Position numbers and translations under genes: made by a program. From Epiperipatus broadwayi (Eukaryota > Onychophora > Udeonychophora > Euonychophora > Peripatidae), in contig JAQFVV010012396.1 in NCBI GenBank assembly GCA_028023455.1, forward strand, positions 9,466,085-9,530,084: 64,000 bases of DNA, in the 5' to 3' direction. Positions 21,346 to 34,206 of this stretch are shown piece after piece; position 1 is the first letter of the stretch; each line of letters opens with the position of its first letter. The notes under the pieces were generated by a model. It was not told the origin of the DNA and made no database searches. It was given only the letters and a program-made list of their open reading frames with translations.

Positions 21346-23479
21346 GGATTGATATATTATATTAATTTATTCTAAAATAACTATCAATCTTTCTTTTTAC
21401 TCCATTTTATTTTAATAATAATCGTAATATACATAATGTATTATTTAATTTCTTTTTGTACATATAATTTTAATTAAATGTCTACATATTTATAATTTAT
21501 GTACTGTTTGCTAATATCATATGTCTGCGCGTGTAAACATCAGATTGTTTCCAACTATAATTAATGTCAGTAATTAGCGTATAATATATTATTACATGTA
21601 CTACGTTGCAATATTTAAAAATAATATGTTATAGATTTTTGTTTTTCTCGGATCTGTTTTCTGTAATTTTCTTTTTTATAGATATTTTATTAATATTTAC
21701 AGTTATCTGTGTATAATTTTTATTAAAGTATATATATATATATGTGTGTGTATGAGTATCTAGTGTAATGTAAACATTTATGTAAAAATTTAATATCATT
21801 ATTACTAAAATGATTATTACATATTTTAAAAAGGTCTTCTAAAAAGTTATTTAATGTCAAGGTTGGGGTTGAAATATACAGAAGAACTATCAAAGTGTGC
21901 CTTTAAGCTTTTTGCATAGATTATATTATGAAAAATGACTTATTTTTTTCTTTAAAAAAAAATAACACTTTAATAAACTCTGTCAGGAATTAACTGGCCA
22001 AATTGTCATTAAATTGTCAATTTATTTATCAAACTTCAATCGGTCTTTGAATCTAATGTCATTGACTCATTCATAAGCAAACATTTTAGATATGAAATAT
22101 TTTTATTTTTTTTTATATAAAAAAACACTTTTTAAGGCTCACATTTTATTTTATTTACTAATAGGATCAAGAAATAGCTTTATATGATGTATAGATGAAT
22201 AATAAGGAGAAGGATAGTTGCTTTTAAGATATTAGAGAAAAAACTGTTCAGAATCTCTGTTCAAAAAATAGTTAAAGATCTTGGGTGGAATAATTAGTAC
22301 TTTCACTTGTCATATCCTCAGTCTGGAGTTTGAACCTGAGTACAACTAGATTTTTTTTTCAGATTTCATATAAGCTTAGGATTTTTCTTTTAGATAGTCA
22401 ATCTAGAAGCCGTCCAATTGTGGTTGGCAAATGGAAAATTATGAACTCTTATCATCTGACATTTGACTAGTCTTTGAGTATTATTTCTTCCCTGTTTTTT
22501 TGTATACAGGTTTTAAAAAGTCTTGGCTTTGTATTGAACCATTTAAAGTCCATTTACTTTTTTCTATCTACTATTTAAAAAATCAGAGGGTACAAAAAGT
22601 CTGTCTACCTTCACATTAGATGCAAAAATATTTAAAGTTGACAAGTGATAAATAAATTCTTCAGAATGACATAATGTTTATTCAAAGTTGTGTTCATTGA
22701 CTTTATTTACAGTTTTGGTGGTTATTATTTTATTTTCAGCTTTCTGAATATTGTAAATTTGATAATATCTTTAAATATAATGGAAATAATATTAATTTCA
22801 ATCTGGTATAACCCTTTAGATCAAAGTTCAAGCCTATACATATTGTTTTTAATTATCTAGGGCATTTATAAAAAGCTTTTTGAATAACATAGATGAATAA
22901 ATACTACAAATACTTTTCTAATTTTATACATTTTCTTTTACTGTCCAGTATTTGTATTAACAGAAATAAAAAGATACTACAGATTGAACAATTCTGTTCT
23001 TTGTATTAGGCTGAGTCCATTCATATAAGCTCTTTTCATTACAATTCTTCAAAATATTTATTCTTACAAATATTTGGATTTCTGAACATTTCATTGTCTA
23101 CTTCACCTCTATTCTTCATTTTACCATCAATCCATCTAATCTAATTATCAACTTAGAAATTCTTTCTCTTTTCAAATTTAAATTTAAAATATAATCATAC
23201 ATATAAATTGAATTATTTAATTATACAAAAAATGATCTGAATTATACTACTTATGCATATATGTTGTGTCTGACAGGAACAACAAAAGTTAATACATTAG
23301 TTATTAATTACTAATAAATAATGGTCATAAAACGTAACACTAAATATAAATTATTAGAGATCTCTGTAGTTAAAAATTCTTTATCTTTGCTATTCTGCTA
23401 TTAATTTAAAAATGGCAATATTAAGGAATTCAGAAATTCTTTTTTATTGATTTAAATTAAATAAAATGTAAAATATTAA
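21346..23479. other. AT-rich intergenic DNA
   Basis: No supported gene. A B-box-like GAGTTTGAACCTGAG near 22325-22340 hints at a SINE relic, too weak to call. Confidence 0.45.
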
Positions 23480-24200
23480 AAATAGTGTTTAATTGGATTA
23501 TGGATATAGAACAACAAATATGGTGTGTTAAAGAGATTTACAATATGCAAAACTAATATATAAAAAAATTATTTTTATGTAATTATACAATAAATGGGAT
23601 AAATGTATAGGAAATATATTACAAGTATATAAAATATAGAGTAAAAAATAAATAAATAAATTGGATAGAGAAAATATAGCTACAGAAAATGAAAATGAAT
23701 AAAAAGAATCGGTTAGTTATATATGAATTAATATGTATAAATTATAAAAGGATGTATGATGACATTAGAGAGAGCTTATTATTTGGTGCAAGAATAGGTG
23801 TATTGGATATTTAAAAAAAGATATAAAAATGGATTAAGAATTTAGATTGTAGTGGTGGTTTGATGAGAATTAAAAAAGTATTGAACATTTATTTTGGAAT
23901 GAAAGATGTTGAAAGAGGATCAGAATAAATTGTATAGAAAATCAGGGCAATATACATGTAAAATATAAAATATTTTTATATTGCTAGTTTAAGTCATTAT
24001 GACAAAAATAAGGAATGTATTGATAGAGTATTCAAACTAAAGCATAGTTCATTTAAATGGGATAGAAGAAATAGAAATGGGAGAATGTTTAATGATTGTA
24101 GATTAGAAGAAATCAATGGATAGTACAAGAAAAGTAGATTGGTATTCTGTGGTATATAATGGTTTCAAAGGAATAGAATGCTTAATTTGATTAACAGTAT
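23480..24200 (+). pseudogene. Decayed non-LTR retrotransposon 3' region
   Basis: With frameshifts the plus strand gives a stretch like GGLMRIKKVLNIYFGM then a GQYTC-like end near 23860-23965. This recalls the C-terminal Cys/His segment of many LINE ORF2 proteins (pattern C..C...EHLFW.C). A related minus-strand relic lies at 32.2-33.0 kb. Many stops; the family cannot be named. Confidence 0.35.
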
Positions 24201-25143
24201 ATCTAAATAAAGCAGAAAATTTTGACTTTATCTAAGAAGAATTTATTTTAATCATTTTATAACTTCATAGCCTCTAGCCGTCAATATTCAAATAAAAAAG
24301 AGAGACTTTAGAACTTTAATTAAACATGACGATAAATAACTGTCGTGATTTAATTATTCATTTAAATTCATTCTTAATGTTCAAAGTCTTATTGCAGTTT
24401 TATATATTTTATGACAACTATTGTAATAAAATTTATTAATTGTATATTGACAATATTTTATTTTTATCCTATATACAGATTAATTGATCAGATTTTCTGC
24501 ATTAAAAAACTGTTGTGATATACATATAGTGTGAATGAGTAAATCTATAAAAGTTTCTACTTGATTGTAATATCTTATTGCCTAATTATTCAATCTGCAT
24601 CAAGTTAAAAGATTTAATATATATTGCGAGAGTACATAAATCTATCACATAAGTATATAATTAGTATATACATTATATATATTTTTATAGTTGTCTTAAT
24701 AAATAAAATTAAGATAATTAAAAATAATTATTTTTCATTCATTTATATAAAACTATTGTTTAAACTAATAAATTCATTAACCAAGATGTTGACATAGAGA
24801 TAACCTTAAGATCAAGTCGCAGCCTAGCAACTAATACAAAGCAAATAAAATTCAATTCAATTATTCATTATTAATATAATTAACAATTACAGAATGTAAA
24901 AATTGTGAAAACCAAATGATATATGCAATACATGCTACCGGAAGTTGATTCTACTATAAATACTGAATTAGATAATTTATTAAAGAATTCTATCTTTTGC
25001 CGATGTACAAACCACTAACGTACAATAATTTTTACTGTGTTCAAATATAGAATACTTTTAAAAGATAGATTAATAATTTGAATGATTTGCTTATTGCTAA
25101 AAGTTTTATTAGAAAACAAACTTTAATATTACTCAAATAGAAG
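24201..25143. other. AT-rich intergenic DNA, nothing recognised
   Basis: No supported feature. Confidence 0.5.
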
Positions 25144-25360
25144 AATAAGTAAATTACTAAACATCACATGATCACCATTTCATACTAGCACATAATTGTT
25201 GTAAACAAAAGCAAAACTCTCCATACAGTAGTGCCACCCTGTGCTAATCAGAGTAATCAATAGATGCACAAGCTTCTGGCATCTATTGATTACTCTGGTT
25301 AGCACAGGGTGGCACTACTGTATGGAGAGTTTTGCTTTTGTTTATAATAAGTAAATTACT
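25144..25360 (-). mobile_element. Minimal hairpin element of family 1 with perfect 15-bp TSD
   Basis: AATAAGTAAATTACT occurs at 25144-25158 and 25346-25360. Between them are 187 bp. On the minus strand they start near AAAGCAAAACTCTCC, run into an almost perfect hairpin (arms about 25205-25270 and 25272-25337), and finish with the family 1 tail ATGGTGATCATGTGATGTT. The ribozyme core is absent; the hairpin joins directly at the GCTTCTGGCATC region. It shares both termini with the elements at 1.6-2.8 kb and 52.8-53.2 kb. Confidence 0.85.
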
Positions 25361-27379
25361 TTTTATTAATATTATTAGTATTTTCAAAATGAAATTATAT
25401 ATTTTTATTAATTACAGAAGCTTATAAAATCATTTTAATTTGGAATTCTGAAACAAATAAATTTCTTCACAAAGCATTTATTTATTCAAACCAAAATTAA
25501 TTTAAGATTATACTATAGAAAAATGCATTGCGAATATACACCATTTGTCATAGGTATGCAATGCTATAGTTTTAACTGAAGATAAATGTACTTATTCCTC
25601 CTACTGAAATGCCTAAAGTTATATAAATTTCATCTATACAATTTAAATGAAACTCCAACTGGTAATGAAATCATTTGCGGAAGAAGATGTCAACATCATG
25701 CAAGAAGAATATTTTGAATCAACTGGATATCTGGATGATGAATGACCAAGGAATAAATAACTTTATTCTTAATGAACATTACTCCACAAATATGGAAATT
25801 AATAGGACAATAATATGAACTTTTATTAAAACATATTATCTTCATGAATTGTCATTTAAAATATTTAATTTTATTTCCTTTGTTACTAAAATCTGTTTGC
25901 CATTGAAATAACTCATTTAAGAAAGACTAAATGAAGAGAAACAGAAGATCATGAAGTCAAATTTTTTTTTAATATTTAATAAAATTTGGGTATTCTATGA
26001 AAGCGACTTGACTGAGGTATGAACTGAGATATGAACTGAGGTATAAAGGTAAACTTAATACGAAAATAAGATTTTACCATTCTTCATATTGGATTTATTT
26101 ATGACATGACAGAACTTTGTTGTTACTAATTTTATGCATCAATTTACTATTATATTTATTGAGAGTTTAGAATTAATTCCTCTCTAGTATATGTAATATG
26201 GGTTATCTGACCATTGTGCATTTCCAAGGTATGTAAATTTGATTTCTTCCTTGATGGTTTGGAGATGGAGCCTAGCTATATCATTATTATTGATATTGAA
26301 ATAATTGATAGTTTATTAAGAGATAGAGGCTTACTCTCTCCGATATTGTCAATATTTTCCTTGAATAATATTTTTTCATGTTTATGGTGATAATGTGTTG
26401 TTTCATTCCTGTTATTATATATGTCTAGGGATAAAGTCCTAATATATTTTATTGCTCTTAGATAGTAGGTACATACTCTGGGTTCATGCCATCACAGTTT
26501 ATTGCTTTAATAGCTTTTTCTCTAGGAAGTATCATTGTAATATTTTTAGCACTGTATATGGTGTTGTTGAAATTTGGTATTAGTCATTGATAAGTTTATT
26601 TGAAGTGTATCATCCTCTTAAGAACACTTTTAACTCCCTAAGAGTACGTTAAGAGTTTTGATATATAATCTGTTTTGCTATGCTTTGCCAGCAATACGTT
26701 AAATAGAACTGATAATGATTTAATCAAAATTATAAAATTTATTATTAGCCTAAAATAAGCAATATGCATCATAATCATCATCATCCAGAAGAAAATCACC
26801 ACTGGATTGGTAAGATCTTAAGAACATTTAGTTTTATTCATTGCTGGGACAAACAGCCTCAGGTGTGTGGGTGTTTACATGTAACCTCTGAAAATGATTT
26901 AAGGTTTTATTATAGCTTTGATAGTTAAAGATCATAGAGTTAATAAATAATGCATAGTTGGTAAATCTATAGATTATAAAATTATAGCATTATTTAGGGC
27001 ATATATTTTCAGAAAGATATAAGCATACGATAAATTTATTAATAATTTATGAAAGTTCGATTACTTGAATGGCACAGAATATTTATTGAGAATAGTAATA
27101 GAATAAGTATTTAATATGAATGGTAAGTAATTTAATTTAACTGGTCAAATATGTTTGTCCATCATAGGTCATGGATATGTAATTTAATCATGTTGTAAAT
27201 ATTTTTTATTTTGTTCATTGTTAATAAATTGTTTAATATTAGCTAACATAAGAGTATAAAAAGGATATATTTGGATTGAGTAATAAATACAAACTAAATA
27301 GATTACATCTAAACTCCAGGGATATAAAATATACCTGTATTTAAATATTAATAAATAAATAAAACTGTTGCACACAACT
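25361..27379. other. AT-rich intergenic DNA, nothing recognised
   Basis: No gene or matched repeat that I can support. Confidence 0.45.
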
Positions 27380-30300
27380 GTCAACACTTGACAAAAATAT
27401 TATAATAACAAAATATATTTTAAGTTCAAGCTATGATTCAAATTTAAAACCTTATGGTATTTATACTAGCAAAATCTTACCATATTAAATATTAAAACAG
27501 ATACTAACTATAGTTTTTTTAGATGCCATTCTTTTAATATTTTACTGTTATCTCCCTTAGTTTTCCCAATGAGGGTCTTCTCCTTGATCTCTAGTGATGT
27601 TAAATAAAATAAAAACAGCAGCACTGGTGATGTTATATGAACTGTATGACTGTACATCTTGAATAATCTATATGACACTATCTATTTCTTCCTTTATGAC
27701 ATACAGAGGCAGCTGGTTTTTTAAACATAAGCTCTAATTTCTGGATCCAACTGCATTTTTCAAGTTGTTTTGACTGATATGGTTTTTGATTATCTAGCCA
27801 CACATGGTAGATAGATTTCTTCTAAATAGAAGCATCATACTTACTGTTGTAACTGCGTATTAAAAATACTTTAAAATTACTCAGTAAAATACAGCTTACA
27901 GTGAAATGAGAATTTTAATCAATGGTTGTTTCTCTTTTCAGCATAGATCATGGAAATATAGTTTCAATAATGGACTGTTCTAATGTAAAGCAATATGAAA
28001 TACACTACTGGGCTTCTAGAATTAGAGTGATAGTGCCTAATTTCATGTTTCATTTCTATTTATACCTAATTCATGTTGTTCAAACAGTGTGGTTTTTAAA
28101 CAATGTACACATCACCAGCTAGGGGATATATAACTTTGTGTCATTACAATATATATTTTTTGGAAAACATCCTGTTTACTTTCTTCAAAACATCTTGTGG
28201 ATACAAATTTTATGTATATTATCTCATATGCTTTTTATAAAGGAAAAAACAATTTTTCTCTTCTCTCTTTATTTACATTTTATAACATGGAAAGAAGAAA
28301 ACTTCATTGCTGACTTTTAAATTTTTAAAATTTTAACTATAACTTCTAAAATATTATCAATTCCAAAATTTTAATATTAGATTCAAATCGACCATCCAAT
28401 TGTCTATAAAAGTGGATAAGTTGTTTAATTAAAACTTTCATTTGAAAGGCAAACTAAACAAAATTTAAATTTAGATATTTTCTAAAATGCATATTTCTTT
28501 CACATATAAAAACATTTTTCCTTCTTCATTTATATTATTATCATTCCCTTGTTTTTACATATTACAAAATAATATTTAATAATCTTTAAGAATGTGTATG
28601 AATCATTTTTTCTTTTAACCTTTAGCCAGTTTACACTTTTATTTCTCAAGTGATATGCATATGGAAGTTTATATATTTATTAGACAGTTCATATGAGCAT
28701 TTATGAAACTTTTTATCTTATTTCTCTGCAGCATTGTAGTATAAGTAATCTGGATTGCATCAGATTTGTTACAGCTACAAATCCCCTCCCTGTATCTGTT
28801 AAAAGGAAAATGTTTTAAGGATAAAGAAAATTATATGAATTAAAAAATAAAATATATGACAATCCTCAAAGTGACAAAAAAGAGAAATTACCATTTTTTT
28901 AGAAAGCAAGAGTAACTATTATTAATAGTAAAAAAAAAAATTAAGAGTTTAGATGTGGAAATAACTAAGCAATATATGATTGAAAGACATAAATTGATTT
29001 AAGTGGAGTAAGAAAAAAATGCTTTTATAATTTGTTTTAAATATTTTTACTTCTAGTGATATATTAGGATTTTGGTCCTACACAGGAGATACTATGTTGT
29101 CATGTGATGTTTTGAAGTATACATTGTTTCAAGTACTGCTATAACATTTATTTTCTTTTCCATGTAGTTTACTCATTCACCTGTAAGATTCAGAGGAAAC
29201 AAGGTGCAGTTCGAGTGTTTGTGGAATTTATCAGCCTTTAAGACTCAAAAGGAAGCAAGGTGTTTTTTTCAAGTGTTATATTCTTCAACCTCTAAGATTC
29301 AAAACAATGCAAAGCTTATACTTTATTTTGATGTGTTGTGGGTATTTCATCAGAAATAAAACTGGGATAATCTTTCTAGTGTCCATTCATGCTTCAGCAT
29401 AATTTTAATCTTCTATGATAAAATTTTTGTAGATCCTAGAGTTGAAATCCTGTGCATTCTTTATAACATTCAGTATCAAGAAAATCTCTGTATGTTATGG
29501 ACATATGTGTTCTGCAAAATACTATTTGGGAATCTGAAAGAAATACAAAAAAATAATTAGAGTACTGAATAAAAGGTTAAAAGTTTTGCAGTAAGAATAC
29601 TAATGAGAAATGAGTAGTTATAGTGTCCCATCTTAAAGGGAGAGGATTTGTAGATGTACCAAATCCAATGCAGCTCAGACTGATTATATTATAATGCTGC
29701 AAAAAAAAACTTGTTTAATAAATACTCATGTGAACTGACAAATATACAAACTACCACATGCTTGTCACTTGAGAAATAAAAATGTAAACTGCCTAAAGGT
29801 TAAAAAAATTAATTCATGCACTTTATTAAAAATTATTAAATATTATTTTGTAATATATAAAAAACAAGGTAATGATAATAATACTATAAAAAAAAAAGAA
29901 AAAGTGCTTTTGATATGTGAAAGAATTGTATAATTTAAAAAAAAAAATCTAAATTTGAACCTTGATTAATTTGCCTTTCAAATGAAAGTTTTAATTAAGC
30001 AACTTGTCCAATTTTATAGAAAATTGAATAATGAATTTGAATCTAATATTAAGATTTTGGAATTGATAATATTTTAGAAGTTATAGTTAAAAATTTAAAA
30101 GTCAGAAATGAATTGTCCTTCTTTCTATATTATAAAATGTAAATAAAGAGAGAGAAGAGAAAAACTGTTTTTTTTTCCTTTCTTCTTTTATTTATAAAAA
30201 TCATGACATAATGTACATAAAATTTGTATTCACAACATGTTTTAAAGAGAGTAAGGAGAGCATCTTTCAAAAAATATATTATTGTAATGATGCAATGGTT

Positions 30301-31045
30301 ATATATTCCCTAGCTGGTGATATATATATATGTTATTTGAACATCATCAGTTAGGTATAAATAAATCTGAAACAAAAAACTAGGCACTATTATTCTAATT
30401 TTAGGAGCCAAACAGTTCATTATATATTGCTTTGCATTAGAGTGCAGTTCACCATTGAAGTCATGTTGGCATGATTCATATTGAAGAGAGAAACAACCAT
30501 TGATTAAAACTCTTATTCCACCATAATTTGTATTTTACTGACTGTTTTTAAAGTATTTTCAATACTCCAGTCATTAATGTGATGATTTTAATTAGAAGAA
30601 ATTTATCTACCATGTGTGAATAGATAAGCAAAAACCACACTAATCAAAACAACCTTATTGGATCCAGAAATTAGTGTTGAAGTTTGAAAAACTAGCTTGT
30701 CCAATGCCTCAGTAATGCCATGAAGAAATAAATGGATAGTGCCATATAAATTACTCAAGACTTATAGATAGTATATATCATATAATTTCAACCAGTGCTG
30801 CTGTATTTACTCTCTCTAACAACACCAGTGTTCAAGAAAAAAACCATCATTGGAAAAACTAAGAAAGACAACAGTAAAATATTAAAAGAATGGTACCTGC
30901 AAAAATCATGGCCAGTGATTGTTTCAATATTTAATATGGTAAAATCTTATAAATATCATAAGACCTTAAACTTAAACCATAGTTTAAACTAAAAATATCT
31001 TTTGTTATTATAATATGTTTGTGTATAAGTCAATAGTTGCAAGTG
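27380..31045. repeat. Large inverted repeat, about 1.4-kb arms, 0.8-kb spacer
   Basis: The left arm (about 27380-28812) and right arm (about 29632-31045) are inverted copies over their whole length. Examples are TAATATTTAATATGGTAA, CCAGTGCTGCTGT, AACAACCATTGATTAAAA, ATTTGCCTTTCAAATGAAAG and CACTTGAGAAATAAAA read in matching order on opposite strands. Divergence looks like roughly 15-20% by eye with many indels, so it is old. No transposase or RT frame is evident inside. The edges fade out gradually and no TSD is seen. It could be a foldback-type transposon or a segmental inverted duplication. Confidence 0.8.
29165..29330. repeat. Degenerate three-unit minisatellite in the inverted-repeat spacer
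   Basis: Three units of about 55-60 bp built on CTCTAAGATTCAAAGGAA, each followed by a CAAGGTG-like word and an AGTGTT-like word. Confidence 0.55.
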
Positions 31046-32149
31046 TGTATATATTGTAACTAATACAATACTAGTCCATAATAAAAATATTTCAAAATGG
31101 CTTGCAGGGAAAAATGATGATGAGATAAATATAAAACTTCTCTAGAACATTTGTAACATAATATAAAAATATAGTGGCTTGAGGGCAAAAATGATGAGAT
31201 AATGATATACTCCAAGATGGCCAAATAATAAACTAGCCATTTCAGGTATCTTGCCTATTTCGAGCCCTAATTGGGCAGCCATTGTAACCTAAATAAAATA
31301 TCTCATTATAAATCCAGTAGTAATTTTAACCCACTTTTTATCTCTAGTTTTATATTAAGTGAATATTATGTGAATATGGTCTATCAGGGTCCCACTAGGT
31401 TAGCTAAACCTAGATAAAGTTATATTCTATACCTACTTGCAAATGTACCAGGTTTGAACCTATTTGGTACCTTATTTATAACTGGACATAGGATTTTTGG
31501 ATTTTAGACCCATATCACATTTGCACTAACTATTATAAGAGAAACTAAAGAGAAATTTATATGGCATGATTACATAGAAAATAATGAAAAAAGATTTATA
31601 ACAGAAATAGAAAAGAATAAATATAATAGAAGAAAAACATATTATTATAAAGCACAACAACAACAAAAATTTAACTTGAATATATGCATTATACTTAAAG
31701 ATTATAAAAATATATATTGGAAGAAATTGTAGAGATTGGAATAAAAAAGACAGTGGGGAAAAAAATTGATCTTAAGAAAGACTAAAACTTCAAGTGTTAA
31801 AGAGTTGACAGTAGAGAAAAAATTGAAAATGGCCTGTTCTGATTTAGAGACCTAACTTTTAACAGATATTTGCTGCTAAGGAAACTACTAATTTTGAAAT
31901 TTACTAAAGCAGATGGTTTCTCCCTAAGGAATATCAAAAGTTACTGCATATAAACCTTGTTAATCAAATTGGTATTTATTCCATTTGAAGCCATTGCATA
32001 CCATAGTAAATTCATTTGCTTTTCTTTATTTTTCTCTTACTCTACTGTCACCAAACAATTCTTCCAGCTCTAATGTATTTTTCATTCCATTTTAATAAAA
32101 TCAGTTTTGTCAGTTCCTATTCTCATGTTCCCTTTTCTTTCCATAAAAA
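31046..32149. other. Intergenic DNA, possible LINE debris
   Basis: Includes ordinary AT-rich sequence. A Lys/Gln-rich broken frame near 31.6-31.85 kb could be retroelement debris, but no motif supports it. Confidence 0.35.
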
Positions 32150-33020
32150 TCTAAGTAACATTAACAAAATAAAACATTCTCTACCTCTTTCACTTCATTC
32201 ATACTTATGTAAGTAATATGTGCATTTAAATAAATTTATAATTCATACTTATGTATATTTTACTTTCCATTCAATTTTTACTGATCCTTATTCAACACTC
32301 TGCACTCCAGAAATAAATGTTCATTACTATTCTACTTTCTTCACACAATCCACATATATAGCCCAAATTCTTATTCCACTTTTACTTTCTTGATTTGATA
32401 GCCAAAACTTTTGTCTTTGTAACAAATATGTTTCTCTACTGTTATCATACATTCTTTTATATTATAAATATAGTTATATAATTCTAAACTATTTTTTATT
32501 CGTATTTTTTTTCCTAATTCTTTTTCTCGAATAAACTATCTATTCTTTTTCTTTATCCCTCACAACTATGGATTTGTAAAAATAATTTCTAAACATGTAT
32601 TTCATTTCTTACATATAGTATATACAAATAAATTCTTTATTAAGTCAACCAATGCTTTTGATCTTTCCTACAACCCAATTAAACCCTATTTTAACTAGCT
32701 ATTTTTATTTTTATATATAAAAGATTATCTCATTTCTTCTCAATAGCCTCATTTGCTGTCGAAAATTTATTATCCAATGCATATCTATCTTTTTCTTTTT
32801 GCATTGTATCCAAAAATTTCTGTGACTTTCAGCCAACATTCAATGCTTTATTTCCAAATATTTAAAACAGCTACTACAATTCTTCTTTATATACTTTACA
32901 TGCTTGTATTTGTTAAATGAGGAATATCCTAAATTTTTATCCAATCCTTTTTTTTCCATCTCAGTTCTAACTTTCCATTAGTCAGTATATAAATACCTAT
33001 ACTTACTTCTTTAAGATAAT
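32150..33020 (-). pseudogene. Decayed non-LTR retrotransposon 3' region
   Basis: Near 32.28-32.37 kb the minus strand gives CGLCEESR then an F-L-E-C-R-V segment, the Cys-rich end pattern (C..C...E.LF.EC) of several LINE ORF2 proteins. Upstream pieces are broken by many stops. Possibly the same family as 23.5-24.2 kb. Confidence 0.4.
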
Positions 33021-33084
33021 ATCCCTCATTTTATATGTATATCATAATACAATGCAACTACATTTAAAATAGTAATCATATCAA

Positions 33085-33156
33085 GCGTTGGTGGCCTAGT
33101 GGTTAGCATAGCTGCCTTCCAAGCAGCTGGCCCGGGTTCGCATCCCGGTCAACGCA
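33085..33156 (+). tRNA. tRNA-Gly (UCC)-like sequence, possibly a retroposed SINE head
   Basis: 72 nt folding as a tRNA: a seven-pair acceptor stem GCGUUGG/UCAACGC with one G-U, anticodon stem GCUGC/GCAGC with loop CUUCCAA (UCC at 33118-33120), T stem CCGGG/CCCGG, discriminator A. It matches eukaryotic tRNA-Gly(UCC) closely. Against a normal gene: there is no T4 terminator within 80 nt, and it is followed by TTTGACATATG plus poly-A. That is the same tail as the SINEs at 3.8 and 18.6 kb. AGTAATCATA before and AGTAACCACA after (8/10) may be an eroded TSD. The B box has C where A is usual, as in those SINEs. Confidence 0.75.
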
Positions 33157-33176
33157 TTTGACATATGAAAAAAAAA

Positions 33177-34206
33177 AGTAACCACAAATGTCTTAGAGTA
33201 AAAAACAAGCAAACAAACAAGGGTCTCTACATTCACAGATTTATTTTAGAAATTTAACTGCATTCCTTCTAAAAGAAAATATATATATAACAATTCAATT
33301 AATAACATTTAATATTTTAAAGATACGTGTACAGTATTAATCTTTCTGAAATAATTACAATAACCCAACGATTTAAATTTCGTTGCATATCATATATACA
33401 ATATAAAGTAGGTTATCTCTGTTCAGTGAACCGTCTTAATAAAAATATTTGATTATTTTGATATGTCAGAGTTGATATTAATTATTTCAAATAATAGTTT
33501 TTTTAATTCCGGGTGGACAAAGTTATTTGAGAATTTTATACAAAACTTAAATGGATTTTTTTTTTATCAGTTTCGATAGTTTTTTAAAATTATAAATTCA
33601 CTTTGTTAGAAGAATCAAATTACCCCACAATCCTAACATATTCAAGTCCCCTCCTCCTCCGCATTCACATTGCGTTATTTAGTTTTAATCAAGTCATTTT
33701 TAAAATATATTAATTTTAAATAATGAAATTTAAGTGATTATTGATCAAAATTACTTTACTTTGGATACTTAAGAAAAAATAAAATGTATTTATATGATTT
33801 CCTAGTTATTTCTTTTTGGGCTACGCTACGGATTATACATATAAATTGTTTCATTAAGTATATTAAAGTTAATCTTCTATAAATGTTTTTTTTTTTTTTA
33901 ATTAAAGGGTCAAATATTTAATTTCTTATAATCCAAAAATTTATTATGATCTGCCTTTTATTTTGATAACTATTTATTCTAAAGCTGTAAAATAAATTTT
34001 TAATTAAAATGCGCATGATTTAAATTAACTCTGGTATTAAAAAAATACTGACAAATCAGCTTTAGCGATTTTTTTTTTTATATATATATACTCTTTCCAG
34101 AAAACATAATTTTCTTACATAAAATAGTTTACCTCTGCAATTCTATTTATTAATTGAATACTGTGTGATATTTTGGATTTATAGTGTATTTATTTTAAAT
34201 ACAATA
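33177..34206. promoter_or_regulatory. Upstream region of the sugar-porter gene
   Basis: About 1 kb of AT-rich DNA. TATATATATATA at about 34080-34091 lies some 115 bp before the start codon and could serve as a TATA element, but such runs are common in this window. The span presumably contains promoter and 5' UTR; no specific site can be defended. Confidence 0.3.

Noticed and set aside
22300-22345. B-box-like GAGTTTGAACCTGAG
   Set aside because: No matching A box or cloverleaf.
34165-34206. Upstream extension of the sugar-porter frame by 14 codons
   Set aside because: It begins at GTG; the first ATG with a reasonable context is 34207, where sugar-porter N-termini normally start.
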